A stretch of DNA of 64,000 bases from Amycolatopsis dendrobii (lineage in GTDB: Bacteria; Actinomycetota; Actinomycetes; Mycobacteriales; Pseudonocardiaceae), in contig NZ_JACGZW010000007.1 in NCBI RefSeq assembly GCF_014145675.1, positions 372,001 through 436,000 of the forward strand, in the 5' to 3' direction. Both the position numbers and the translations under genes were made by a program. The notes below the pieces were generated by a model, which saw only the letters and a list, made by a program, of their open reading frames with translations, did not search any database and had not been told where the DNA came from. Numbering within the stretch: the first letter of the stretch is position 1; each line of letters opens with the position of its first letter. Shown piece by piece: positions 26,603 to 34,480 of the stretch.

Positions 26603-27031
26603 ATGACTCCCGTGGAGCGGCTGGAAACGACTTCCGCGGTAAGCGCCCGCATGAGCAAACAGAAGTCCCGCAACACCGGGATCGAAATGGCGCTGCGCAA
26701 GATCCTGCACGCCGCCGGGTACCGCTACCGAGTGCACCGACGTCCGGTGAAGGGCGTCCGCCGCGAGGCTGACCTGGTCTTCGGCCCCGCCCGGGTAGCG
26801 GTTTTCGTGGACGGCTGCTTCTGGCACGGCTGCCCGGAACACGGCACCTGGCCGAAGAACAATGCCGATTATTGGCGGACCAAGATCGAAACCAACCGCC
26901 GCCGGGACGCGAATACCGACGCGCTGCTGCTCGAAGCGGGCTGGCTGTCGGTGCGAATCTGGGAACACGAAGCGACCGATGTCGCCGCGTCGCGGGTGAT
27001 CGAGACCGTGAAGGAACGCCGGCCCCATTAA
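26603..27031 (+). CDS. vsr: Very short patch repair (Vsr) endonuclease
   Basis: T:G mismatch-specific nickase that repairs deaminated 5-methylcytosine; 142 aa. All key residues of the family are visible: KSRNTGIEMALRK with the catalytic-region Glu near 27, EADLVFGP (Mg-binding Asp near 56), and VDGCFWHGCPEHG near 70 with the two histidines and zinc cysteines. WEHE near 125 closes the fold. The gene overlaps nothing and is followed 11 bases later by an m5C methyltransferase, the classic Dcm/Vsr pairing. Base composition matches the chromosome, not the neighbouring island. Confidence 0.93.
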   Translation: MTPVERLETTSAVSARMSKQKSRNTGIEMALRKILHAAGYRYRVHRRPVKGVRREADLVFGPARVAVFVDGCFWHGCPEHGTWPKNNADYWRTKIETNRRRDANTDALLLEAGWLSVRIWEHEATDVAASRVIETVKERRPH

Positions 27032-27041
27032 TGTTGGCCCC

Positions 27042-28157
27042 ATGCCTGAACCGGGTCAGCCCACCGCCGCGGAGTTCTTCGCCGGCATCGGTCTCGTGCG
27101 CCTAGGCCTCGAACCGGCCGGCTTCGACGTCGCGTGGTCCAACGACATCGAACCGGCGAAGCAGGCGATGTACGAGGCACACTTCAACGACCGTGGCGCG
27201 CGCGAGTACGTGCTAGGCGATGTCGCCGCCCTCCGCGGCACCGATCTGCCCGCCGGCCTCAGCCTGGCCTGGGCTTCCTTCCCCTGCACAGACCTTTCGC
27301 TGGCCGGCTGGCGCCGCGGCCTGGCGGGCTCGCACTCGTCGACGTTCTGGGAATTCACCCGCATCCTCGACGAACTCGGCCCAGACCGCCCGCCCGTCGT
27401 AGCGCTGGAAAACGTCGTAGGCCTAGCGACCAGCCACGGCGGCGACGACCTCCGCGCGGCGATCCGCGAACTCAACCGCCTCGGCTACTCAGCCGACGTC
27501 CTCACCCTGGACGCCCGGCGGTTCGTCCCGCAGTCCCGGCCGCGGTTGTTCATCGTCGGAGCGCAAAATCCTCCCTCGGACTCGCCTGCTCCGTCGCCGC
27601 TCCGCCCCCCTTGGCTCGCGCTCGACCCTTCCTTGCGGACACATCGCGCCGCCCTACCCGCGCCACCACCGCTGCTGGTCACCGGGCTGTCCGCCGCCGT
27701 CGAACGCCTCTCCGCCGATGACGAACGCTGGTGGAACCCGCCCCGCACTTCGGGGTTCATCGGGTCGCTGTCGCCGCTCCAGTTGGAACGGCTTACGCAG
27801 CTCCAGGCGGGGAAGAAGCTGGTGTACCGGACGGCGTACCGGCGCACGCGGAACGGGAAACCAGTGTGGGAAGTCCGACCGGACGACATCTCCGGCTGCC
27901 TGCGAACCGCGCGCGGCGGGTCGTCCAAACAGGCCGTGGTGCAAGCAGGCCGCGGCTCAGTGCGGGTCCGCTGGATGACGCCCCGCGAGTACGCCCGGCT
28001 GATGGGCGCGGGGAAGTACGCACTGGATGGACTACGGAACAACCAGGCGCTGTTCGGCTTCGGGGACGCGGTGTGCGTGCCGGTGGTGCGGTGGCTGTCG
28101 GAGAATTACCTGATGCCGTTGGCTCGTGGGGAAATGAGTCTTGAAGCCGCTGGCTAG
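27042..28157 (+). CDS. DNA cytosine-5 methyltransferase paired with Vsr
   Basis: 371-aa m5C methyltransferase. Motif I EFFAGIGLVRLGLE near residue 10, motif IV SFPCTDLSLAG with catalytic Cys near 84 (PCT rather than PCQ), motif VI ALENVVGL near 122, motif VIII QSRPRLF near 163, and motif IX/X region RVRWMTPREYARLMG...FGDAVCVPVV near 306-345. The TRD region is Pro-rich. No restriction nuclease is adjacent, so with vsr it looks like an orphan modification/repair pair. Its TAG stop and that of the convergent SCP2 gene share the same CTAG tetranucleotide. Confidence 0.9.
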   Translation: MPEPGQPTAAEFFAGIGLVRLGLEPAGFDVAWSNDIEPAKQAMYEAHFNDRGAREYVLGDVAALRGTDLPAGLSLAWASFPCTDLSLAGWRRGLAGSHSSTFWEFTRILDELGPDRPPVVALENVVGLATSHGGDDLRAAIRELNRLGYSADVLTLDARRFVPQSRPRLFIVGAQNPPSDSPAPSPLRPPWLALDPSLRTHRAALPAPPPLLVTGLSAAVERLSADDERWWNPPRTSGFIGSLSPLQLERLTQLQAGKKLVYRTAYRRTRNGKPVWEVRPDDISGCLRTARGGSSKQAVVQAGRGSVRVRWMTPREYARLMGAGKYALDGLRNNQALFGFGDAVCVPVVRWLSENYLMPLARGEMSLEAAG

Positions 28158-28732
28158 TCCGCCCCAGTCGGCTTAGGAATGTCGAAGTACCCCGACAACC
28201 GCACCGCCGGCGCGTACTCGCCCTTGACCTTCACCTTCCCCGTCACAAACATCGCCGCCACCGCCGCGTTCCCGGTAGCCATCCGGATGAAGTCCTCCAC
28301 CGCCACCGTGATCGTCGTGTCCGGAGTGCGGGCCAAGTCCGTGCTCGACACGCACAACCCGTCCTCGATCACCGTTTGGTAGCGGTCGAAATCGTCTCCT
28401 GCGGGGAAGCGCCAGGAGACCACGATGTCCACGTGCCGGGCCCGTTCTGGGCGGAAGTGTTCCGACATCCGGCGGAAGATCTCGTCCAGGAAGACCGCGC
28501 GCAGTTCGTCGTGGTCGGCGATGCCTTTAAGCTGTTCCCGGGTCGCCGCGGCCACGACATCGACCAGGGACTGCGTGGTCAGCGAGGCGATATCGATGCC
28601 GGCTCCGGCCGTGCCGAGCATGTGCAGCGTCTCCAGGACCTGCACGAACTGTTCCGGGGTCAGTTTGCCCACCTCGAGAGTGCGGGCGAAACCGTTCACC
28701 GCGTGCTCACCTGGTGAGTGCGCGGCACGCAT
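28154..28732 (-). CDS. SCP2 sterol-carrier-domain-like protein
   Basis: 192 aa from ATG 28732 (a GTG/ATG at 28753 in the same frame is possible). N-terminal helices are followed by an SCP2-like fold: VDIVVSWRFPAGDDFDRYQTVI then a beta-rich part with TTITVAVEDFIRMATGN and the closing FVTGKVKVKGEY, which is the characteristic lipid-binding-domain ending. It is paralogous to the next gene (28763), with the same TITxxxxDFxRxxT and GKxKVKG motifs. These likely bind lipids or acyl-CoA and sit beside fatty-acid genes. The exact ligand is unknown. Confidence 0.8.
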   Translation of the reverse strand: MRAAHSPGEHAVNGFARTLEVGKLTPEQFVQVLETLHMLGTAGAGIDIASLTTQSLVDVVAAATREQLKGIADHDELRAVFLDEIFRRMSEHFRPERARHVDIVVSWRFPAGDDFDRYQTVIEDGLCVSSTDLARTPDTTITVAVEDFIRMATGNAAVAAMFVTGKVKVKGEYAPAVRLSGYFDIPKPTGAD

Positions 28733-28762
28733 GCGCGAGCGCCAGCGGGACACCGGAGCGGC

Positions 28763-29407
28763 TCAGGCCGGTCGGGGGAGGTCGAAGTGGCCGACCAACC
28801 CGGCTGCGAAGGCCAGGTCGCCCTTGACCTTCAGTTTTCCGGTGACGAACAGGACCGCGGGCGTTGCCTGGTGGGTGATGATGCGGAAGAAGTCCACGGG
28901 CGAAAGCGTAATCGTCACGCGAGGTTTCTCGCGCATTTCGCGGGACACCGTGCAGGTTCCGTCGGAAAGCACCGTCTCGTAGCGGTCGTAGCCGCCCTCG
29001 CCGGTGCCGCCGGACAGCCGCCAGCGCACCACCGCGCGCAATGACTTCGCCCGGATGTGCGCTCCCATGCGCGCGAAGATCTCGTCCAGCACCCGCTCGC
29101 GCAGCGGACGTTCGGCGACCACGGCTTCCAGCTGGGCCCGCGACGCGCGTGCGACGAGCGTGGCGAACTTCGTCGGGTCGACCTTGTCCAGCGAGAACGC
29201 CGGCACCTGCTCCGAAAGCCGCATCAGCGCCTTCAGCAGCCGGTTCATGTCGGAGCGGCCCAGTTCGCGAGGGTCGATGGCGTCCGCGACCGCGTTGACG
29301 TCGAGCGCGCTCGCGTCGACGGCTTCGGTGCGGTCCAGCGCGTCCAGCAGCGCGACCCCGCGCAGGCCGGCCAGGTCAGAGCTGGTCGCCTCCGGGTTGT
29401 CGGCCAT
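28763..29407 (-). CDS. SCP2 sterol-carrier-domain-like protein, paralogue of 28154
   Basis: 214 aa, starting at ATG 29407. An N-terminal helical region (about residues 1-100, with repeated Leu/Asp helices) precedes an SCP2-like domain: AVVRWRLSGGTGEGGYDRY near 127, TITLSPVDFFRIIT near 169, and FVTGKLKVKGDLAFAAGLV near 189. It lies 31 bases upstream of its shorter paralogue on the same strand, so the pair is probably one operon from tandem duplication. A candidate TetR half-operator at 29437 lies between this gene and the divergent tetR. Confidence 0.8.
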   Translation of the reverse strand: MADNPEATSSDLAGLRGVALLDALDRTEAVDASALDVNAVADAIDPRELGRSDMNRLLKALMRLSEQVPAFSLDKVDPTKFATLVARASRAQLEAVVAERPLRERVLDEIFARMGAHIRAKSLRAVVRWRLSGGTGEGGYDRYETVLSDGTCTVSREMREKPRVTITLSPVDFFRIITHQATPAVLFVTGKLKVKGDLAFAAGLVGHFDLPRPA

Positions 29408-29436
29408 CTTCCACCCCTTCCGGAACTTTCCGCCGT

Positions 29437-29458
29437 AAGGCTACCGGTGAGTAGGTAG
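29437..29458. promoter_or_regulatory. Candidate TetR operator (weaker copy)
   Basis: AAGGCTACC-GGTG-AGTAGGTAG matches 12 of 18 arm positions of the perfect operator at 32392-32413 with the same 4-base spacer; the right half AGTAGGT is identical. It lies between the divergent SCP2 and tetR genes. Confidence 0.45.
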
Positions 29459-29528
29459 TGCGGCAAGCAACGCCGCCGACCTGGGGACGGGTACCGTCCG
29501 TGCCAGCGAGAGGGAGGAAACAACCACC

Positions 29529-30188
29529 GTGTCCGACGAAGATCAGCGCCCACCCGAGCGAGCGAGACGGCTCCCGAGGGCGGTCCGTGAACGCCAGATC
29601 CTGGACGCCGCGGTGCAGGTGTTCTCCCAGCACGGCTACCACTCGGCGTCGATGGACGAGATCTCCGAGGTCGCGGGCGTCTCCAAGCCGATGATCTACA
29701 CCTACCTCGGCTCGAAGGAAGACCTCTTCGGCAAGAGCATCCAGCGCGAGGCGACCCGCCTGCTGGAAGCCATCCAGGCCGGCGTGCAGCCCGATCTGCC
29801 GCCGGACATGCAGCTGTGGCACGGCCTGCGGTCCTTTTACCGCTTCGTCGCCGAATACCGCGAGTCCTGGACCGTGCTGCACCGCCAGGCGTTGACGGTC
29901 GGCGGCGGGTTCGCGGCGGAGATCACCGCGATGCGCACGCGCGCGATCGAACTGGTCGCGGCGCTCGTGGTCGCCGCGGGCACCCGCAAGGGCCTCGGCG
30001 AGCAGACGGAGTTCTCCGGGCCTGGATTGGCCGCGGCGCTGGTCGGCGCGGCGGAATCGCTGGCCGACTGGGCGCTGGACCACCCGGAGATCTCCGACGG
30101 CGTGCTCGCGTCCTGGCTGATGAACCTGGTCTGGCTCGGGTTCAACGACCTGGTCGAGGGCCAGGTCTGGAAGCCCTCAGAGGGCTGA
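29529..30188 (+). CDS. TetR-family regulator of the fatty-acid locus
   Basis: 219 aa, GTG start at 29529. HTH: ASMDEISEVAGVSKPMIYTYLGS near residues 40-62 (split: MDEISEVAGV, SKPMIYTYLG). A long C-terminal ligand domain follows. Mycobacteria carry a TetR gene close to htdX-fabG4-fadA2 in the same way. Candidate operators lie just upstream and again between fabG4 and fadA, so it probably controls both itself and the beta-oxidation-type genes, perhaps in response to acyl-CoA. Its 3' end overlaps the convergent dehydratase gene by 12 bases. Confidence 0.88.
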   Translation: MSDEDQRPPERARRLPRAVRERQILDAAVQVFSQHGYHSASMDEISEVAGVSKPMIYTYLGSKEDLFGKSIQREATRLLEAIQAGVQPDLPPDMQLWHGLRSFYRFVAEYRESWTVLHRQALTVGGGFAAEITAMRTRAIELVAALVVAAGTRKGLGEQTEFSGPGLAAALVGAAESLADWALDHPEISDGVLASWLMNLVWLGFNDLVEGQVWKPSEG

Positions 30189-31016
30189 GATCACCCCGTC
30201 CAGGTGCGGTTTCGGCTTCCGGGCGTGCCACAGCTCGAAGGCCCACCCGTCGTCGGTCTGCCAGGTCGTGAAAGCCGCGCGGCCGGGCAGCAGCACCGGC
30301 TGCTTGAACCGCACCGCCACGCGGTACGCGTCCGGCAGCCGGCCTTCGAAGGACGCCAGTGCGTGCGCCTTCGTCCACATGCCGTGCGCGATCGCCTTCG
30401 GGAAGCCGAACAAGCGCGCGGTCAACGGGTGCAGGTGGATCGGGTTGCGGTCGCCGGAGACCTCGGCGTAGCGGCGGCCGATGTCGCCGGGGACGTGCCA
30501 CAGCGCGGACGGTTTCGGGGGCGTCAGCTGGGTGCGCGGCCCCCCGGAACCCGAGCCCGAGCCGGTGCGGCGGAGGTAAGTCGACACCTCGCTCCACACG
30601 GTGTCCGCGCCGGAGTGGACCTCGCTCACCATGTCGAACTGGCTGCCTTTTTCGTGCGGGCGCAGGTTTTCCGCGCGCACGCTCACCCGGAACGTCTCGC
30701 CCAGCAGCAACGGGCGGTGCTGGGTGATCTGGTTCTCGACGTGCACCAGACCCAGCAGCGGGAACGGGAAACCCGGTTCGGTCATCAACGCCATCTGCAG
30801 CCCGAAGACCAGCATGTGCGGATACGTCGCCGGAAGCTCGTCCGAGAAGCGGAATCCGCAGACTTCGTTGTAGGCCGCGACATGTGCCGGGTCGATGACG
30901 ACCTCGGGGCGCACCAGCTCCGTCGTCGGGAGGGTCGAGCCGCCGCCGCGGCGCAGCAGGGCTTTCGGGTACAGCGTCGCCAGGCTCGGCGCGCTCGTCA
31001 CTTCACGAACGGCCAT
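30177..31016 (-). CDS. htdX: MaoC/HtdX-type 3-hydroxyacyl dehydratase
   Basis: 279 aa, the same length as mycobacterial HtdX (about 280). Two hot-dog folds are present; the C-terminal one has the hydratase-2 motif GDRNPIHLHPLTARLFGF near residue 193 with catalytic Asp and His, followed by IAHGMWT. The N-terminal half is degenerate. It probably hydrates/dehydrates 3-hydroxyacyl thioesters together with the ketoreductase encoded three bases upstream. Convergent with tetR. Order dehydratase-fabG4-(divergent) fadA matches Rv0241c-Rv0243c closely, apart from the strand of fadA. Confidence 0.87.
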   Translation of the reverse strand: MAVREVTSAPSLATLYPKALLRRGGGSTLPTTELVRPEVVIDPAHVAAYNEVCGFRFSDELPATYPHMLVFGLQMALMTEPGFPFPLLGLVHVENQITQHRPLLLGETFRVSVRAENLRPHEKGSQFDMVSEVHSGADTVWSEVSTYLRRTGSGSGSGGPRTQLTPPKPSALWHVPGDIGRRYAEVSGDRNPIHLHPLTARLFGFPKAIAHGMWTKAHALASFEGRLPDAYRVAVRFKQPVLLPGRAAFTTWQTDDGWAFELWHARKPKPHLDGVISAL

Positions 31017-31019
31017 CCC

Positions 31020-32354
31020 TCACGCCCCCAGCAGCGCCTGGCCGCACACGCGGACCAGGTTCCCGTTGACCGCCGCCGACGCCGGGTTGGCATACCAGGC
31101 AATGGTTTCCGCGACATCCACCGGCAGTCCGCCCTGTCCGAGACTCGACAGCCGACGCCCGGCCTCGCGGATGAACAGCGGTACCGCGGCGGTCATCTTG
31201 GTCTCGATGAACCCGGGCGCGACCGCGTTGATCGTGCCGCCGTACTCCGCGAGCTGCGGCGCGCCGACGTTCACCATCCCGATCACGCCCGCCTTCGACG
31301 TCGCGTAGTTCGTCTGGCCGACGTTGCCCGCGATGCCCGCGATCGACGAAACCCCGATGACCCGGCCGTTTTCGCGCAGGATCTTGTCGCCGAGAAGCTT
31401 GTCGTTCACCGCGAGCTGCGCGGCGAGGTTCACCGCGATCACCGAATCCCAGCCGCCCTCGGTCATGTTGCCGAGCGTCTTGTCGCGAGTGATGCCGGCG
31501 TTGTGCACCACGACATCCACGCCGCCGTGGCGCGAAGTCAGGTACTCGGCGAGCTTGGCGGGCGCGTCCGCGGCCGTGATGTCCAGTTGCAGCGCCGAAC
31601 CGCCGATCCGGTTGGCCACGGTGGACAGATCGCCGCCCTGTGCGGGGATGTCCAGCGCGACCACGTGCGCGCCGTCGCGGGCGAGGGTTTCGGCGATCGC
31701 CTCGCCGATGCCGCGTGACGCACCGGTCACCAGCGCGACCTTGCCGTCCAGCGGCTTTTCCCAGTTCTCCGGCGTGGGCGCGGTCTTGGCGTGCGTGCCG
31801 ACGCGGACGACCTGGCCGTCCACGAACGCCGACTTCGCCGACAGCAGGAACCGCAGCGTCGACTCGGCCGCGTCCTCCGCCCCTTCGGCGACGTACACCA
31901 GCTGCGCCGTCGCGCCGCGCTTGAGTTCCTTGCCGACCGAGCGGACGAACCCTTCCAGCGCGCGCTGCGCGATCCGCTCGCGGCCCTCGGCCAGCTCCGG
32001 CGGCGTGCCGAGCACGACCACCCGGCCGGATGAACCGACCTTGCGGATCACCGGGTGGAAGAACCGGTAGACCTCACGCAGCTGTCCAGGGTCCTTCACG
32101 CCGGTGGCGTCGAAGACCAGCGCGGCGTGCCGGTCGGCGGGCGCGCTGATCACCTCGATGCCCGCCTCGGTGAGCTGCGCCCGGACGGTCTTCTCCAGCC
32201 GTCCGCCCGGCGCGGCCCCGAGAAGTGCGGGACCCTCGAGTGCGGGCTGGCCGGGACGGTACCGGCGCAACGTCGCGGGGTTGGGCAGGCCGAGCTTCGG
32301 CACCACGAATTTCCCCAGCGGGGTCTTCGTGAACTGCTGGTACCTGTCCGCCAT
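31020..32354 (-). CDS. fabG4: FabG4-type 3-oxoacyl reductase (two-domain)
   Basis: 444-aa high-molecular-weight FabG. The N-terminal ~200 residues are a flavodoxin-like domain; the C-terminal half is a short-chain dehydrogenase with TGASRGIGEAIAETLA near residue 214 (NAD-binding), catalytic Ser in GVSSIAGIAG near 342, and YATSK near 355. FabG4 of mycobacteria has this layout and prefers NADH with CoA substrates. ATG 32354 is used; a GTG one codon earlier also fits. The gene is divergent from fadA across a near-perfect TetR operator. Confidence 0.92.
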   Translation of the reverse strand: MADRYQQFTKTPLGKFVVPKLGLPNPATLRRYRPGQPALEGPALLGAAPGGRLEKTVRAQLTEAGIEVISAPADRHAALVFDATGVKDPGQLREVYRFFHPVIRKVGSSGRVVVLGTPPELAEGRERIAQRALEGFVRSVGKELKRGATAQLVYVAEGAEDAAESTLRFLLSAKSAFVDGQVVRVGTHAKTAPTPENWEKPLDGKVALVTGASRGIGEAIAETLARDGAHVVALDIPAQGGDLSTVANRIGGSALQLDITAADAPAKLAEYLTSRHGGVDVVVHNAGITRDKTLGNMTEGGWDSVIAVNLAAQLAVNDKLLGDKILRENGRVIGVSSIAGIAGNVGQTNYATSKAGVIGMVNVGAPQLAEYGGTINAVAPGFIETKMTAAVPLFIREAGRRLSSLGQGGLPVDVAETIAWYANPASAAVNGNLVRVCGQALLGA

Positions 32355-32391
32355 CACGTGCCTCCCGTGCAGTCTGCGTCACGTCGCAGTC

Positions 32392-32413
32392 TAACCTACT
32401 CGCTAGTAGGTTA
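32392..32413. promoter_or_regulatory. TetR operator between fabG4 and fadA
   Basis: TAACCTACT-CGCT-AGTAGGTTA, perfect 9-bp inverted arms with a 4-base spacer. It lies 38 bases upstream of fabG4 and 36 upstream of fadA, so it can repress both directions; the adjacent TetR (29529) is the likely binder. Confidence 0.75.
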
Positions 32414-32449
32414 CAGTGTGAAAGGCACGACTCCAGAGAGGTGGACGGC

Positions 32450-33739
32450 ATGGCGACCAGGAAAACCCCGGCGGTGCGCAAGGTCGCGATCGTCGGCGGG
32501 AACCGGATCCCCTTCGCGCGGTCGAACGGCCCGTACTCCCGGGCCTCGAACCAGGACATGTTCACCGCCGCGCTGGACGGTCTGGTCAGCCGGTTTTCGC
32601 TGCAGGGCGAGGTGATCGGCGAGGTCGCCGCCGGTGCGGTGCTCAAGCACTCCAAGGACTTCAACCTCGCCCGCGAGAGCGTGCTGGGCAGCAAGCTCTC
32701 GCCCGCGACGCCGGCCTCGGACGTCCAGATGGCGTGCGGCACCGGATTGCAGGCAGTCATCAACGTCGCCCACAAGATCGCGCTCGGGGAAATCGATTCG
32801 GCGATCGCAGGCGGCGTCGACACGACGAGTGATGCTCCGCTGGCCGTGAACGCCAACCTGCGCCAGATCCTCGTGCAGCTCAACGCGGCGAAGACGCTCG
32901 CCGACCGGCTCAAGCTGGTCGCGAAGATCCGCCCGGGCCACATCGTGCCGGAGATCCCGCGCAACGCCGAACCGCGCACCGGGCTCTCGATGGGGGAGCA
33001 CGCCGCGCTCACCGCGCAGGTCTGGGACATCACCCGCGAGGCGCAGGACGAACTGGCCGCGACCAGCCACCGCAATCTCGCCGCCGCCTACGACCGCGGC
33101 TTCTTCGACGACCTGGTCACGCCGTACCTCAAGCTCGCCCGCGACCAGAACCTCCGCCCGGACTCCTCGGTCGAAAAGCTCGCCAAGCTCAAACCGGTCT
33201 ACGGCGGCCCGGACGGGACCATGACCGCGGGCAACTCGACCCCGCTGACCGACGGCGCGTCGACCGTCCTGCTCGCGACCGAGCAGTGGGCGAAGGCGCA
33301 CAAGCTGCCGGTGCTGGCGTACCTGACGTTCAGCCAGACCGCCGCCGTCGACTATGTCCACGGTGACGAAGGCCTGCTGATGGCACCCGCGTACGCGGTG
33401 CCGCGGATGCTCGAACGTGCCGGATTGACGTTGCAGGACTTCGACTTCTACGAGATCCACGAGGCGTTCGCGTCGCAGGTGCTCGCCACGCTCAAGGCGT
33501 GGGAGGACCCGGCGTTCGCCAAGGAGAAGCTCGGCCTCGACGCGCCGCTCGGCTCGATCGACCGCACCAAGCTGAACGTGAACGGGTCCTCGCTGGCGGC
33601 TGGACACCCGTTCGCCGCGACCGGCGGCCGGATCGTCGCGACGCTCGCGAAACTGCTGAACGAGAAGGGTTCCGGGCGCGGCCTGATCTCCATTTGCGCG
33701 GCGGGCGGCCAGGGCGTCACCGCGATTCTGGAGAAGTAA
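32450..33739 (+). CDS. fadA2: Acetyl-CoA acetyltransferase (FadA2-type thiolase)
   Basis: 429-aa thiolase catalysing CoA-dependent cleavage of 3-oxoacyl-CoA. All active-site elements are visible: nucleophilic Cys in QMACGTGLQAV near residue 96, EIHEAFASQ near 337, NVNGSSLAAGHPFAATGGR with the catalytic His near 383, and SICAAGGQGV near 415 with the second Cys. ATG 32450 has AGAGAGG nine bases upstream and is preferred to GTG 32441. Together with the divergent FabG4 and HtdX it forms a short beta-oxidation or reverse-elongation set. Confidence 0.93.
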   Translation: MATRKTPAVRKVAIVGGNRIPFARSNGPYSRASNQDMFTAALDGLVSRFSLQGEVIGEVAAGAVLKHSKDFNLARESVLGSKLSPATPASDVQMACGTGLQAVINVAHKIALGEIDSAIAGGVDTTSDAPLAVNANLRQILVQLNAAKTLADRLKLVAKIRPGHIVPEIPRNAEPRTGLSMGEHAALTAQVWDITREAQDELAATSHRNLAAAYDRGFFDDLVTPYLKLARDQNLRPDSSVEKLAKLKPVYGGPDGTMTAGNSTPLTDGASTVLLATEQWAKAHKLPVLAYLTFSQTAAVDYVHGDEGLLMAPAYAVPRMLERAGLTLQDFDFYEIHEAFASQVLATLKAWEDPAFAKEKLGLDAPLGSIDRTKLNVNGSSLAAGHPFAATGGRIVATLAKLLNEKGSGRGLISICAAGGQGVTAILEK

Positions 33740-33748
33740 GCGCACGAG

Positions 33749-33782
33749 AAAAGGCCGCCCGGGCAGCCGGGCGGCCTTTTCT
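33749..33782. terminator. Strong bidirectional terminator
   Basis: AAAAGGCCGCCCGG-GCA-GCCGGGCGGCCTTTTCTT: a 14-bp stem with A run on one side and T run on the other, between the convergent thiolase and DoxX genes. Confidence 0.92.
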
Positions 33783-33788
33783 TATGCG

Positions 33789-34295
33789 TCAGTCGGTGAT
33801 CGACTTTTCGGCGCGCTTGGCCAGTTTGTCGGCGCGTTTGCCCGCCTTCTTCGCCGCGCGCCGGGCCCGCCAGCCCAGCGACGGCTTGCCCGCCGTGTCA
33901 CCCGCGGCCAGCAACAGCCCGCCTGCCAGCGACGCGTTCTTGAAGAACTGGATCTGCTGGGCCTGCTTCTCGCCCGGATCGCTCAGTTGCCAGAACCGGT
34001 GCGCCGACAGCGTCGTCGGCACCAGCGAGCCGAGCAGCGCCACCGCCGCCAGCCGCGGAGCCTTGCCGCTCGCCAGCGCGAGTCCGGCCCCGATCTTGAC
34101 CGCCGCGTCGATCCGCACCAGCGTGGCCGGATCGCGCGGGACCTGGTCCGGAACCAGGCCCTCGACCTTGTCGAAGGTCTCGGTGAGGAACGGTTCCGCC
34201 GCCTTCGCGTGGCCCTGGGTGTCACGCAGGGCACCGATGCCGCCCAACACGAAGATCGACGCGAGCAGTGGACGTGCCACCCGGCGCAGTATCAC
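33789..34295 (-). CDS. DoxX-family membrane protein
   Basis: 168-aa DoxX-like integral membrane protein: RPLLASIFVLGGIGALRD (first span, residues 8-25), a soluble loop, then spans around residues 60-105 (KIGAGLALASGKAPRLAAVALLGSL split as KIGAGLALASG, LAAVALLGSLVP) and 120-138. The last ~30 residues are strongly basic (RRAAKKAGKRADKLAKRAEK), unusual for the family and probably cytoplasmic. DoxX proteins have been linked to redox and thiol stress complexes. Divergent from the TipA-like gene over a CTAG-rich spacer. Confidence 0.82.
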   Translation of the reverse strand: MILRRVARPLLASIFVLGGIGALRDTQGHAKAAEPFLTETFDKVEGLVPDQVPRDPATLVRIDAAVKIGAGLALASGKAPRLAAVALLGSLVPTTLSAHRFWQLSDPGEKQAQQIQFFKNASLAGGLLLAAGDTAGKPSLGWRARRAAKKAGKRADKLAKRAEKSITD

Positions 34296-34374
34296 GGTCT
34301 CGCCTCTCTGGTCTGGAATCCCTGTAGAAGAACCTACAACCGGGATTGCCCGCCACGCTCCTCGCCGAACCGAG

Positions 34375-34430
34375 CTAGCGATACCTAGCCAAATATTGCT
34401 CTCATTCTAGATTTCCCTAGACAGTTCTAG
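34375..34430. other. CTAG-rich intergenic element
   Basis: Five CTAG tetranucleotides in 56 bases, a tetramer that is normally rare in such genomes. It contains ACCTAGCCAAATAT, whose CCAAATAT core (34389-34396) recurs upstream of the AAA ATPase at 35327. Possible shared regulator site. Confidence 0.45.
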
Positions 34431-34442
34431 CGGTCCTCGGGC

Positions 34443-34473
34443 TTGACCTTGACGCTACGTCAACCTCTACCGT
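34443..34473 (+). promoter_or_regulatory. MerR-type promoter of the tipA-like gene
   Basis: TTGACC (34443-34448) and TACCGT (34468-34473) are separated by 19 bases, the stretched spacer typical of MerR-activated promoters. The spacer holds the perfect inverted repeat TTGACG-CTA-CGTCAA (34449-34463). Transcription would start within a few bases of GTG 34481, so the mRNA may be leaderless. Confidence 0.72.
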
Positions 34474-34480
34474 CGAAGCC

